The notes: generated by a model not told the origin, from the letters alone. A stretch of 64,000 bases of DNA from Pisolithus tinctorius (GCA_024663395.1 JANFAH010000009.1:1178001-1242000); one strand, 5' to 3'; positions 39,206 through 52,127 are shown, counted from the first letter of the stretch. A program made the numbers and translations.

Positions 39206-40715
39206 ATGCATGCAGCGCAGCTCGCGTACGTCTGTATTACCATCCTCACCGCTGCGCCCGAACTTACCTCTTCTTGCAGTCAGGGTCCCTTCTTCATTGG
39301 AATTGCACTCGACATTCTCCTCTATGGAATGATGATCACCCAGGCGTACTCGTACTTTTTCACTTACAAAGAGTGAGTATCTTACTGCAGTCATGGACCC
39401 TGGACCAACCCTCGCACCAGCGACCGGTTGTGGATAAAGATATTTGTCAGTGAACTCCATTAACTTTTCCGAAAGGTGTTCATCTTCCTTCCTTCGCAGG
39501 TTGCGTTCCTATTTTCTGCAAACACCGTTAGTTCTGCGCTCAGTGTCATGCACACTTATCGATCTTTCGTAAACCCTTTCGGTTGGTTCACTTTCCCCTT
39601 CCTCCGCGATCTAATTCTCAAAATCACTAAAATCACTATAGGGTTCTTGTCATGGTTGGTCCAGGAAAATTGGGGTAGGTGCCTGCGGTAATACTTGGTC
39701 AATCACATCGCTCACGTCACTTCCTAGTCTCTACCACTGGTATGTAGGATCGATCCTATGCCCAATGCGCTGTGCGTAGGGGTGCTTACCACACCTCATA
39801 CGCAGGTCCCTTTGTGACTGTATGTCACAAGTCCTCCCAGTCGTGCTGGTTCTGACGACATTGTCAGAGTATCATTGGTGGATCAGTCCAGCTTTTTTTC
39901 ACCTGGCGGGTGTACGTTCTGTCGAGGAACGTGTTCTCTGCATCTGCTATCGTCTTTTGCAGCTCAGCGGGCATGCTGGTGGCTCTGGGCACAACCATTG
40001 CTGTCGCGATAACCCCGGATTTTTTCGGGTCCCCGGGTTTCGGGGTTGCCGTTATTGTACGGCTGGCGAGTGCTGTTTGCGCAGACCTTATCATCGCTAC
40101 GGCTCTCATGTGGCAATTAGTAAGTAGTCCTATGCCCACATATGTACGCTGTACCGGGACTAAGCCGTCTTTCGACAGTGGAATAGAAAGAATGATTTTC
40201 CTGTGACGAGTGATGTTGACCGAGTCATTAGAAGTGAGCATATTTGCCCCTCACTCCTCGGGTTAATGGAGAATATCCCTCGAACCAGTGACAATTCAAA
40301 CGGGCCTTATCACCACACTGTTTGCGGTAACCGACCTTGTAACCTTTCTGACTATCGTAAGTACTAGTATCCGACACTCCGCTGTTCTTAACAGTTGAGA
40401 GAAATATTAGGATACCGGAATGTACGTTGGTCGAGTGTAGTGAAACAGCCGTGTTTAGAATACTGACAGGACGACAGCTATTTGATATTCAATCTTCCAC
40501 TGGCCAAATTGCACACCAACTCACTGTTGTCGAACTTGAATTCCAGAGGCGGGTGGAAATACGATGAGGCATCTGAGGAAAGCAACTGTAACCAGGGAAA
40601 TCTTCAGCGAGAAGTAAGTATGATTGGCTTCTCAAAGCGAGTGTAGGGGAATGATCTTTCAACTATGCAGATCCAATCGAACGTGCCCCCACAGGCGAGT
40701 GCTGGTTTAATGTAA
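39206..40715 (+). CDS. DUF6534-family seven-helix membrane protein
   Basis: Typical Agaricomycete integral membrane protein of unknown function; the fold looks receptor-like but has no proven ligand. Exons translate to GPFFIGIALDILLYGMMITQ with AYSYFFTYK, then RLWIKIFVAFLFSANTVSS with ALSVMHTYRSFVNPFG. Next come SIIGGSVQLFFTWRVYVLSR with NVFSASAIVFCSSAGMLVAL, then VRLASAVCADLIIATALMWQ, TIQTGLITTLFAVTDLVTFL and the family's end motif LIFNLPLAKLHTNSLLSNLN with SR. The short tail ends ASAGLM. At least six small introns (donors GTGAGT, GTCAGT, GTAAGT). The start at 39206 is the first in-frame ATG but the first exon is uncertain. No frameshift needed in the core. Hydrophobic cores number about seven. 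Confidence 0.8.
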
Positions 40716-42299
40716 AGGGTAACAGGCAATGACCGTTTGTGTCACGTAAGGTATTCGTGCGTGTAGAACAGCACAAACTGGTGGAGACGAACGACACGCT
40801 GCACGACATTTTTGGCAAACCGAATCCGCAGAGCGATGTGTGGAGCGACTAGTTGAAGAGTGGCACTATCGGTGTTTGAAGCACAGTGCGCACAGGAAGT
40901 ATACATTTGTGTACAGAAAAAAAAATCGATGGACGCTGGGTGTTCTGGAGGTGCAGCACATCCTTCGTGGGCGAGAGTATATACGGGTGCACGCAGCCCG
41001 CACTTATTACTGGTACACACGTATCAGTGCTTCGATGTTGCGGTAAGTAGTACTCGGTCGCTTCGCGTCATACATCGTACGCAACACGTCTCTTAGGAAT
41101 CTATCAATTCCGTGTGCGCTGGTCATAGAGAACGGACCACAAACCCGGATTTTAAAAGTGACGAAGGGACACCAACCCAGGCTTTTCGAAATCTGCCTCT
41201 GTCACATTCTGACGAGCTCGACGTGCAGTGAATGTATAATCACAACCTTGCACCGGTGTCCCGCTGCGTTCTCCACCTATAATATCTCCGCACAGTGCAT
41301 CGCAAGTACTAAGTAGTTTTGGAAAGGTACCGCAGATGCAGCGAAGCAGGTCCGCCTACCACTCAGTCCGAAGACGCCTATTGCAAGCTACTTGGGTAGG
41401 ACCTGGCACTCCGAACCGTGTGCATCGCCCCAGGTTATATACACGCAGCGATACTAGCCGCCGCGTTATGTGTATGTGTCCTGCAAGGATTTTCTTCGGG
41501 TATGAGCATATCCTGGAGCCTATATCCTACATACGCGATTAGTGGATGGTCAGGAAGAGAAAGCTCGGCTAACCAAAGTATTTAAGGTTGGTGACTTCAC
41601 CTACAAACCAAAGGTGACCATTTACCGCCGAGGGCACTCAGGCTGTATGAGTGTTGAAGCCTTGAGGATGCCCCAGTTAGAGTACGAGATAGGTATGGAG
41701 ATATCGATTGGATTAGGGAGTGGGCATTCGGGTACATCCTCCGAAGACTACTCAAGGCATCCTGCATTGCACCTGCCGTTTTATTGAGTTGCTCGATATG
41801 TTACGTAGTTCGAACAATCACCCTAAATCCTATTCATTCCCTGAGTTCGCCGATGAGGAGCACCGCCATTTTTGAAATGCCGGGTCTTAGATCTTACTAA
41901 CCGACACAAGGAACCCATTCCTCCCCCGTGCCAGAGAGAGGAATACGCACTCCATCTGACTGTGCGTCGACATACTAACAACCACAGTAATACGACGGCT
42001 GCATACTCGCAAACACATCTAGAGTCTCCTTGCAGCTAGGGGTAAGATACTTATTGACAACCATCAGACCTGGCCGGACGTCCCGTTGGTGAATAATATC
42101 TTCCTGCGCTGCTGACTGAGCCTCTGTGGTGCCCAATGCGAGCACGTCACCCGTCAGTTGCTTGCGCCAACAGTTCTTGGTCATCGTCTGTTACCAAGCA
42201 GGAGAATCAATGCCCCCTATAAAAGGTCCATCGGGATGGGATGTCTGACCAGCCCAGAAACATCGTCCTCGTATCCCAGCTACCGTATCGACAACCATC
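40716..42299. other. intergenic, no gene seen
   Basis: No recognised coding sequence. It includes the 3' flank of the DUF6534 gene, a frame at 41542-41787 without motifs, and at the right end the promoter of the CmcJ-like gene with a TATA box. Confidence 0.4.
42218..42225 (+). promoter_or_regulatory. TATA box of CmcJ-like gene
   Basis: TATAAAAG, 75 bp upstream of the ATG at 42300 and a perfect match to the TATA consensus. TATA-containing fungal promoters are usually strongly regulated, which would fit an accessory metabolic gene. Confidence 0.6.
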
Positions 42300-43265
42300 A
42301 TGACCATCAAAGTTCATGCTCCTCGCGACGTTCACACTACCCTCAACTACTTCACACCCCTGACCGACGAACCACCGTACATGTACGTGAGCGAGCCACC
42401 GACGAGCGTTCCTAGAACAAATGTCGGATCGGACATCCACCCGGTCGTTATTCATGATGTCAGGAACAAAGAGGACACCATTGGCCTTGATACCACTGGG
42501 TTCCAATTCGTCAAGTATCCTAGCGCGGAGAAGCTCTTCGAAGATGAAGAAAGGATCAGAAACGTGTATTATCCAGAAGTTGAGAAAATCTTGAAGAAAT
42601 ACGCTGCCGCAAAGAGGGTGTTCGTCTTCGACCATACCATCCGTAGGCATCCCACCCAGTATGAGAAAGTTACGTCCACCAACAGTGATAAGACTCCTCA
42701 GCGTGGCCCAGTGGTTTGTCGCAAATCACTCTTTAACCTATAAAGCAGAACTGAGGTTATGGTTAGCAACGTGTGCATGTCGATCAGACCTACGCAGCGG
42801 CAGAGGAACGAGTCCGCCTCCACCTTGGTGACGAAGCTGAACGCCTGTTGAAAGGCCGATATCGGATCATCAATGTCTGGAGGTCAGTTCTTTCATCCCA
42901 GTTCCTCCTCTCGCTCTTTATTGACCCACTACGAAAACAGACCCATTCTGAACCCGGTCGCCCATAATCCCCTAGCAGTTGCTGATTACCGTTCGCTGGA
43001 CCCTGAGAGGGATCTTGTCCCCACCCGCCATATTTATGCTAATCGCGAGGGATCAACGTTCGCCGTCCGACATAATCCGAACCACAAGTGGTATTACTTG
43101 TCAGACCAGACACCAGACGAGGTGACATTGATAAAATGCTTCGACTCGGACCTCGATAAGGCACGTTTGACGCCTCATTCGGCGTTCCAAGATAATACGA
43201 GCCCGAAAGATGCTCCACAGAGACAGAGCATCGAGGTTAGAGTGTTGGTGTTCGATGCCGAGTAG
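42300..43265 (+). CDS. CmcJ/asaB-like (GA4-desaturase-family) oxygenase
   Basis: Member of the fungal family related to 7-alpha-cephem-methoxylase CmcJ and AsaB, seen in secondary-metabolite and tailoring roles; the substrate here is unknown. It starts MTIKVHAPRDVHTTLNYFTP. Motifs in order: GFQFVKYPSAEKLFEDEE; VYYPEVEKILKKYAAAKRVF with VFDHTIRR; after an intron (donor GTTTGT, acceptor GGTTAG) QRVHVDQTYAAAEERV; GRYRIINVWRPILNPV across a second intron with donor GTCAGT; LAVADYRSLDPERDLVPT; HKWYYLSDQTPDEVTLIKCF; and RQSIEVRVLVFDAE at the end. The HVDQ and RxxNVW motifs are family hallmarks. Length is about 285 residues, normal. Intact. No other biosynthetic gene is adjacent, so it is not obviously part of a cluster. 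Confidence 0.85.
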
Positions 43266-43628
43266 ATGAGTACTTGGTAGTTTGTAGGTAGTGTGCCACC
43301 CATAGTCTGGGAATTTGTGTAATGATTGTGACCGGCAAGGGAACGAGGGTACGCTGTGCTGGCGTAGACTAGTTGCAGCGTTAGTAAAGGACGCGAGGGT
43401 GATTGCAGGGCACATCGGTCCGTATAGATGGGCTGTCAGGGTTCTGTGTGTCGCATGCTGCAGGCAAAATCACGTCCGCACCTCCACTTACCCGACAAGG
43501 AATGGGCATAGCGAGGACAACGAACCGTTTTATGAGACAAAAACAACATCCAAACTACAATCGAACGACTAGTGGAGAAGACGCGACGGGATATCCACAA
43601 GATTACCAGACGAATCGTCTCACTAGCT

Positions 43629-44798
43629 CTACGATGTAAGATATAGACCAGAACGAGCCGAAGCGAGGCGCCGGATCCTAATGAACTCGGTTAAGAAGAT
43701 AAATAAAAATCCATCAAGGGTACACACCATTACCGATTGAATTTTACTGGCAATATCAGAAATAGCAGACCGCGACGATTCATCCTTCCAACACAGAGAG
43801 AAGATCTCCCACCATTCATCCGTCAAACGGGAACACGTAGACTGGTCAGTTGGCCGAGCAGGCGGTCCATCCAGAATGCGGGCTATAACATTCCTGGTAT
43901 CAGGGATGTCATGGTAAGGTGGCTTGCGAGTGAACAACTCCTGTAGCAACGCATGTCAGTCGGAACAGTTCCCCAAAACACCAATCACACGTGTACTAGG
44001 GCAGTCATCCCAAAGGCCCAAACATCCGCTTCACGGGTCACTTTGCCAAAACTATCAATTTGTTCCGGAGATAACCACCTTACTGTCGGGCGGATGGTGC
44101 GGCGGCTGTCATAGAGAAGGAGGAGTCGATGAGAGGGGAAATTCCATAATCCGTTAGCAATGCACGACCATCCTTGGATATCAACACGTTTTTCTACCAT
44201 GCGGATCTTAGGCGTATGGCACAATCCTTGGCCCAACAGACGCACGCTTCGTAAGTCACCATGCAGGATCTTGGCTTGATCGTGAAGGTACTCCAATCCA
44301 CGTGCTATATCCAACAACTAGATGCCAACCACTTTAATACGTCAATGCCTCCAACACGACCTTGACTTACCAGAGGACGCGGATCGACCGTTTCGTTCTG
44401 GACGTAATCGAATGCGTTGCCCTGTTCCATCCACTCAGACACGATTGATACCGCGAAGTCGATTTTGTTACGACGCCGAACACTGGAACAATGTTTTTGT
44501 GCTGTAGTTTTCGCCAGACGTCTATCTCGCGGACAATATGCTGGCTTGATAGTTAGTCGTGTGAATGCAGAAGAGTGTGGCGTAATACATCGATGTTCGA
44601 CTCGTCTCCGTGGGGATAGAAACGAAGACATTTGATAGCTACCCTCTTTGCTTGAGGGCGCAGGGTACCAAGGTATACGACCGCGGTGCCGCCATGACGG
44701 GGTCGAAATGTAATGTCTCGGTCGACCCAGGTGTCGAGGTTAACGCCAAGATCCAGGGCCGCCTTGGCAAGTTTTTCGGGTGCATATTGTACGCTCAT
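43629..44798 (-). CDS. tyrosine-kinase-like (TKL) protein kinase, frame broken
   Basis: Kinase domain of the type expanded in Agaricomycetes. From MSVQYAPEKLAKAALDL (44798) it runs through a degenerate Gly loop (GGTAVVYLGTL), the ATP lysine VAIKCLRFYP, HIVREIDVWRKLQHKNIV, IVSEWMEQGNAFDYVQNE and LLDIARGLEYLHDQ. The catalytic loop is HGDLRSKNVLI, with Gly replacing Arg of HRD. The DFG motif is replaced by TDYG. Then come PTVRWLSPEQIDSFGKVTRE, ADVWAFGMTALELFTRKPPY and DEWWEIFSLCWKDE. Introns are small (for example donor gtgcgtctg after HGDLRS). Two one-base breaks remain: a T-run at 44463-44466, one short, and one near 44095 before PTVRWLSPEQ. The first exon could extend upstream. The last intron, after KIQSVM, makes the end uncertain. 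Confidence 0.75.
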
Positions 44799-45263
44799 AA
44801 GTACCAGCAACTCATGAGAGAGAGAAAGATGGAGTATGAGATAGGGCCCCAGGGTTACAGTACTATATAGATACATTCCCACTGTTCACTCTATCAACCA
44901 ATCACGCAGATTAGACCATTTGGAACATGAAGAATAGAAGCAACTCACTGTTTACTTGAGCCTCGTGCATGCCTTCAACCCACCTCAACCATGCAGTCCT
45001 GTCGTGCCAGGAGGAGCCCAGGAACTGACAGGCAAAGCTTGAGGAAAAGACACCGTTGCTGTCAATGGTGGCGTAGATGTTAAACGATGACGAGTGTGTT
45101 TGACTGGCGACGGGGGAAATATCTAGTAGCATTGTTTGGGATGCTTTCATGACCAAGGCCCATAGCCCGAACGAAGTCCGGTACATGATGATGCAGCGGA
45201 GGGTGATGGCAGCGTGAATTGGAGTCAGCTGTTCCGCTCACCCACGTTCGGTGACTTTCAAGA
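44799..45263. other. divergent intergenic region
   Basis: Between the kinase (-) and the F-box gene (+). A minus-strand frame at 45186-44911 (contains SSWHDRTAWLRWVEGMHEAQ) might be an upstream exon of the kinase, but I cannot connect it. Confidence 0.3.
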
Positions 45264-46679
45264 ATGAGCCACACAGCATGCCCTGAGGCCGGCGACCATG
45301 CTGCGGTGCCCCTGGAAGGGCCATTTTCGCACCTTCCAACGGAGCTTCTCATTGAGATATTCGTGCTCTGTAGTCACTCTGGTGGGCCGTTGACGCCGCT
45401 CGACTTGGGTGCTGTCTGCAGGCGGTGGAGGGAGGTTTGCATCTCGTCGCCTCATGTGTGGCAGCTCATCGTCGTCAGCACGTTGTCGCGGTCCATTCCT
45501 TCCATACGCTCCCAGGCAGAGTTGTGGATAACCCGCTCAGCCCCTTTGCCGTTCGACGTGCACGTCGACCTGCCCGACTGTGAGGCTCTCCTGCCAATCA
45601 TATCCTATTCCTCCCTCACATACATCGCTGGAGGGACTGTAGCATAAGTCTCGAGGGTCGTACAGTATGCAGACTTTCCCCAGCCAACTTCTCTCATTCT
45701 TCGGAGCGCCTGGAGCTCCAGCATTTGGATGTACACCTCAGGACGCCAGTGGCAGACGATAGGAATCTAGATGCTTCCTTCGCTTACAGGTGAATGCTGT
45801 TGGCCAGGTATCCATGGAAATCACAGCATCCTACCTCCCGTCGCGGTCACTTAACCCACTGCACTTCACCTCCCTTGACATCTCGGAAAGCTACCCTCTA
45901 CATGCCGTACAGTCACCCGATTTACTCAGCTTCCTTCGCGGTGTCCAAGCCTCGAGCGTTTTTCGTTTCGTGGTGTTTGCTTTCAGGAGGGCGCTTTAAC
46001 TGTTTTCCTCCTGTCATTCCACTACCTCGGCTGCACACCCTTATCCTGGACTCAACGTGTATCCAACGGAGCATCCTATCCCATCTTCATCTTCCTGCAC
46101 TCCGTGTGCTGCATCTGCGGCAGTTGAACATGGACTTCTCTTTGCATCGTTACCACATAGCAGAACCAGGGACAGCGATGATGAAGCCCACGATTTCTCG
46201 CAGTCACCATCAAGTGATCACCACACAGGCATGGGCATGCGGAAACTCATTTCACGCTCGAACCCGCCTCTTGAGATTCTGAGTATGGGCCTTTCAGACA
46301 TGCGCACAAAAGATTTCAGTTGGGTTTTTGACAGGCTCTCGCATCTCAGGCAATTTGCCATCGTCGGATCTGATATGTCTGATAAGTCATCCGGCTTCTG
46401 AAGCCCGTGACGATTGGAGGAGGAGAGGGAGATTTAGATGGACACCCACAGGAAATGCGCGTGCGGTTACCCCAGCTGGAGATCCTAAAGCTCGTCTCCT
46501 GTCAGCAGTTTTCGGGCGACGCGCTGGTAGACGCACTGACCGTTCGTGTTCGCTACACTGACGCCGTAACGCCGGACCAATCACTTACTCGAGTGATTAT
46601 CGCAAGCTGCAATGGGCTGCAACCCAATCACGAAGAAGAGCTCTTCTGGTACTTGCGTGACAGACTGCAGGTTTTATGA
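45264..46679 (+). CDS. F-box protein with leucine-rich C-terminus (frame broken)
   Basis: Predicted SCF ubiquitin-ligase adaptor. It starts MSHTACPEAGDHAAVPLEGP. The F-box FSHLPTELLIEIFVLCSHSG is followed by LTPLDLGAVCRRWREVCISS and PHVWQLIVV, the common agaric arrangement. Repeats of leucine-rich type follow (LPRLHTLILDST, LHLPALRVLHLRQLNM, NPPLEILSMGLSDMRTKDFS, LPQLEILKLVSCQQFSGDAL), and it ends EELFWYLRDRLQVL. Several short introns are needed between 45640 and 45800 and near 46185. At 46386 the frame moves from IVGSDMSDK to VIRLLKPVTIGGG-type sequence by loss of one G from a GG pair. The agaric F-box family is large and fast-evolving, so the substrate cannot be guessed. Confidence 0.7.
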
Positions 46680-46882
46680 CACCCCCCTGTATGTACATAC
46701 GTTGTTCACACTCGTCATTATGCTAGGACAGTTTTATGCATGTTGTAGCAAAGCTGTTGTCGCTCCCGCACAATTGAGGCATCTGCCCGTACACTACACG
46801 GTAAATGGAGCCCATCTGCAGCGCCTACCTCGCGACTCCCGAATCCGTGGCATAAGTTACCCAAATACCAGCGACAAAGAAT

Positions 46883-48410
46883 TCATGACGACGGTTCTAG
46901 GAAGGGGGGAAGGGACACCTTGCGGTTCGCAGACTCCTGTAGAAGGGTTTCGTACGTCGTTGACGTGGTGGTAACCTCCCCTCCATACTCCATCGCTTCC
47001 GCGCTCGCCCCAGTGGAAGGTGTGGAAGTGTCGACTTCGAACCCCTCCGCCCATTTCTGCCGCACGAAGGATGCGTTGAATGGAGGCTGATATATCCACC
47101 ACTTGTTTGATTTCGTCCATATAACAATTACTATCGGGGAAGAGGGTAGTGAGATGATCACTCACATGATCAACGAATTGAATAGTTTCCCAGGAGGCAC
47201 TACAAGGTGCAGGGTGGTAGGAGTGGCGATTTCCAGGAAACAATTCGTTTCGAGGAAGAGTCCCAACACTTCCATGAAGAGCTTACGGTGGCGACCCGGT
47301 ATGTACATAGTATCGGCTGATCCGCCTATAAGTCGCGTCTCACCGTCCGTGAGCGCTGCTAAACTTTCCCGGAGGTGCAAGGGCACTTTGTTGAAAGCTT
47401 CCATGCATTCTGAGACTCCGACATGTGGATCACTGGATGGTAGACGATGATAAGCATGTGGATTATATCTCTGAAGATGTTAAAATGCTGGCGAGGGAAA
47501 CACACTCACCCCCACCTGCAAAATCAGAATAGGCGTGGACTCATCTCGTTTCGCGGGGTTGAAGTTGCAGCTCACTTACCACCAATCTAGGCCCCACCCT
47601 CTCCAACTCTCCGTGAGATTCACAGACGGATCGGGAGAAATGTTAGCAACAGGTGCGTGCCGACTTGCATTCAGCGTTGCTTCGTGATACGTTTCGCCGA
47701 ATGCGGATTAGGAACAGGATGACCCCATGGGGAGTGGTACCAGAAAAGGCTTGATTGAACTGTTGGAGACGAGGGACATTGAGCAGCGTATCGAACGGTG
47801 CCCACAGGTACCCGTCAAAGCATTCGTTGTCTTGTAAGGCGGTGTAGAGCATATGGTGTGCCATCTTCAACGAGCATCAGTAAACCGCTGCGATAAGTCC
47901 GCCACCACAAGCACGTGCGCACGCACCCGTCCTGCCATTTTATAATTCCAAGGGTCCTAAGATCTTCATCCGATTGGTATGAATCCACATAAACATCATA
48001 GGAATGAGCGAATCCTGCATCTTCGCGACTGGCAGGTCCGATGTAGAGTATGGAAGCTTGCAGTCAGCCTTGGGTGTTTGGTACTCGCACTCAGGGGCAC
48101 TTGCGTTTGGGAAGTAGCTTGAGTACACTTCTTTATGGTAATCCAGGTTGGCATTGTATCGGGCATGACTGAAGAATACTATAAGGAGTATGTTGTCAAA
48201 ATGTGAGTAGTTGCCCTGCGGCTGTGAGAACGAGTGGGAAGGCGATTGCTTTGGTGTACACAATTGGGTGTTTTCAATATCTCCCAGACGATAACCGTTC
48301 CAAGACGCAGCCGGCGAGAAGCCGGCAATCCAGTAGGCCGAGATAGTATAGCTGTAAGCGAGAGAGAAAACAAACGCTAGCCCGACGATAGCTAGCCGAG
48401 TTTTCTGCAA
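46883..48410 (-). CDS. putative Golgi glycosyltransferase, STELLO/DUF288-like
   Basis: Type II membrane protein layout: a short cytosolic head and signal anchor (RLAIVGLAFVFSLAYSYTIS) and then a lumenal domain. NYSHFDNILLIVFFSHARYN and HKEVYSSYFPN open the domain. Later exons give MAHHMLYTALQDNECFDGYL with WAPFDTLLNVPRLQQFN, and RLIGGSADTMYIPGRHRKLF with LEIATPTTLHLVVPPGKLFN. The combination (poly-aromatic GYL...D, pocket with ADTMYIP, LEIATPTTLHL) recalls the DUF288 domain proteins of plants and fungi, but I assign it from memory and not from an alignment. One base seems lost near 47869, between SQRFTDAR and KMAHHMLYTAL. The C-terminal tail (VSLPPFLEPSS) and some introns are uncertain. It sits next to a transporter-like gene on the same strand. 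Confidence 0.5.
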
Positions 48411-48417
48411 CGATCAT

Positions 48418-49715
48418 TCAGCAAGCGATCATCACATGTGAATTCGAAACATGTACTCGGATTGGAGTCTCACACCATCCTTCTGGTGCTTGCCAGAGAT
48501 GATGCAAGTAAATAACGCAAGCAATGATCATGAGGAGACAGCCAAGGAGAGCGAACGATGCTTGGTAGAATCGCAGTGCGAAACATGTAATTAGGAAAGT
48601 CGAGGCCAGGGAAGTTGAGATTCCCTGCATTACCGCATCATACCCTGTTAAGATGAGAATTTCGAGAACACCGATGGAGAACAATCGCACCCACGATGCA
48701 CTATATATATTGCTGTGATATCCTTGCCCGCCTCGACTACTGAGAACACGTTCGCGGGTGTGAGGCCACCGAGACATTCGTGGGTAGGAAATATTTGGAA
48801 AGCGGAAAGAGCCAATACTATGATGCATGAGGAAGCAAAAATGATGGCATTGATAAGGTATATTGATCTTGATTGGTGAAGTCTATTAAGCTGCCAATAA
48901 GGACCGGTGAGACGTGTAGATTGCGGATATCACGACTACAAACCATGTCTATTAGAGAAAAGAATGTTGAGTTGCAGAGTGCCAGTGCCAACAACAGGGA
49001 CCATGGCGATGCATGTATATGGTCGATGAGCCCATCCTACCATTTTTTTCAGATTGATTTTCAGTGTTTAGTAAAAGATGACTCCACATAAATACACACT
49101 CTTAAAATGAATAGCCCGGAGAACTAAGATCGGGATATTGTTAGTATCGTGCTGCACCTCTGTCTCTCATTAGGCGTTATATTACCTGAATAACTGCGGC
49201 ATGCCAAAACGAAGCTGGAAACGTGCGGTTAAGGAATGTACGCAGAATCAATAGTATGCATAGGTTGGTTAAGGGGATGTTCAGGTACAATGTTGCCGTA
49301 TCCGCGGATTCTCGACTCCTGGAATCCTATGGGAATGCTTTGAGCAACCAGAAGGGAATCAATGAAGTTCACATCGGACATACAACAAAGGTGCGAAGCG
49401 CGTATACCGCACTGGTGACTGTAACTATTAGCATCGATCGCATGTCCCCGGGGCTCCAAGAAGTCAGGGTTGAGCGCCTTTCCAGGTCCGGGGAATCATC
49501 GTGATTGACAATCTCAGGTGATGGAACGAAGTCGTCCAACGCCTGCTCCTCGGTCGTTACTTCACGAAACGATCCTCGGTCGCATCTTCCTTGAATGAAC
49601 CACGCGGCAAGAAAGTACCCCGACTTGAGAAGCTCAGTCGCGAGAATCTGCCACCGACAACCTTGCGCACCCGGCGCGACGGCACGGAAACCTTCGGCGA
49701 GTATCCATAACACAA
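48418..49715 (-). CDS. putative nucleotide-sugar transporter-like membrane protein
   Basis: Multi-pass protein reconstructed from separate minus-strand exons. ALVLWILAEGFRAVAP and LATELLKSGYFLAAWFIQGR, then SMLIVTVTSAVYALRTFVV, form the N-terminal half. TLYLNIPLTNLCILLILRTF with FLNRTFPASFWHAAVIQ resembles the central segment of the UDP-galactose/CMP-sialic acid transporter family. IYLINAIIFASSCIIVLALS and GYDAVMQGISTSLASTFLIT with LLGCLLMIIACVIYLHHL resemble its C-terminal hallmark (K/GYxDxxxKGxxTSLS). Some joins have no checked splice sites and frames change, so the gene may be broken. Neither the start nor the N-terminal helix is fixed. If right, it would import a nucleotide sugar into the Golgi beside the glycosyltransferase gene. 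Confidence 0.4.
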
Positions 49716-50270
49716 GCGCAGAGACCTAGTAGTTGCCGGAATGATACACATTGCCTAAAACTTGGGGATGCTCAGGCGTACCATGAGGGCAGCATTAGAG
49801 GGAAAAACAAGCGCGTTCAGGTATTCCCCGACCGCCATACTTGGTCAATCGTGGCCAGCCAATGAACGTAGGATAGTATTGTGTTCTCGGCAGAGATCGA
49901 GCTGGTTCCGAGTTCCCTCAAACACTAGAGCCCGATGCTGCGGCAGATGTTAGCATTATTGAGTTATTCTCATGTCGACGTGGCGCGGCTGTCGTGACGT
50001 TATGCCAGCAAACAGGGGCAAACCGGCAACCTGTTCAGTAGTCAAGTGACCAGACCGTAGCATGATAACGAGGCAAGCCGTAACATAATCAACAGCTGCC
50101 TCGTAGACGTCTGGTCACCAGACTAACTTTCCAGATCATTGATAAGTTTGGCAAAATAGATGGCATAATAATAAGTCGACCGCATAGTTGCTATGGATAC
50201 ACACACATCGGACATCGTACAGAGTTCGAACTTGAACATATCTTCTATACCCTCACCCGCAGATATAATG
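49716..50270. other. intergenic with an inverted repeat
   Basis: Upstream of the transporter-like gene (-) and downstream of DAHP synthase (-). No coding signal. It contains the two-block inverted repeat described at 50046-50118. Confidence 0.5.
50046..50118. repeat. two-block inverted repeat (hairpin)
   Basis: gtgaccagac (50046-50055) pairs with gtctggtcac (50109-50118), and inside it acgaggca (50068-50075) pairs with tgcctcgt (50097-50104). This gives a stem with asymmetric internal loops, about 150 bp beyond the DAHP synthase stop on its 3' side. Confidence 0.75.
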
Positions 50271-51772
<1,502 letters not shown>

Positions 51773-52127
51773 AGTGGGATCCACTGTGCGAAGAGAGAAA
51801 GAAGTAAGGCCTGTTGAAGACGATGGCAGTGGATTAAAAAACTTACTGCCTTCTACGCTGAAGTCTATATACTTTTCCGTTGCAATCTGCAAAGATGGTT
51901 TGGAGCACAGTACCGTCGGTTGGGCTCCGATGGACCTTAAAGATCTTTGAGGTTGGCGTCACTGATGCAATTTTATTGAGGATGTCTTGACGTGTCCATG
52001 TCTTATTACTCGAGTCATCATGGAGTGATGCGTCACTTGTAACGGCCCGGCCGGCGTCCGGTGACGCTGTCAGACAGCAACTTTCACACCTCAGCGGCAT
52101 TCTTCGCTCTTTTGCACGCACACCATC
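51773..52127. promoter_or_regulatory. divergent promoter DAHP synthase / Tim9
   Basis: 355 bp between two head-to-head start codons. It includes a probable 5' UTR intron of DAHP synthase (donor GTAAGT at 51843, acceptor CACAG near 51779 on the minus strand). A Gcn4/CpcA-like site lies at 52012-52017 (gagtca; TGACTC toward DAHP synthase), and a related tgcgtca stands at about 52028-52034. Gcn4-type factors control aromatic amino-acid genes in fungi. Confidence 0.45.

Noticed and set aside
51843..52121. Minus-strand frame upstream of DAHP synthase as an N-terminal extension
   Set aside because: Splicing it to the next exon does not give the DAHP synthase frame, and the sequence is not mitochondrial-targeting-like; kept as leader.
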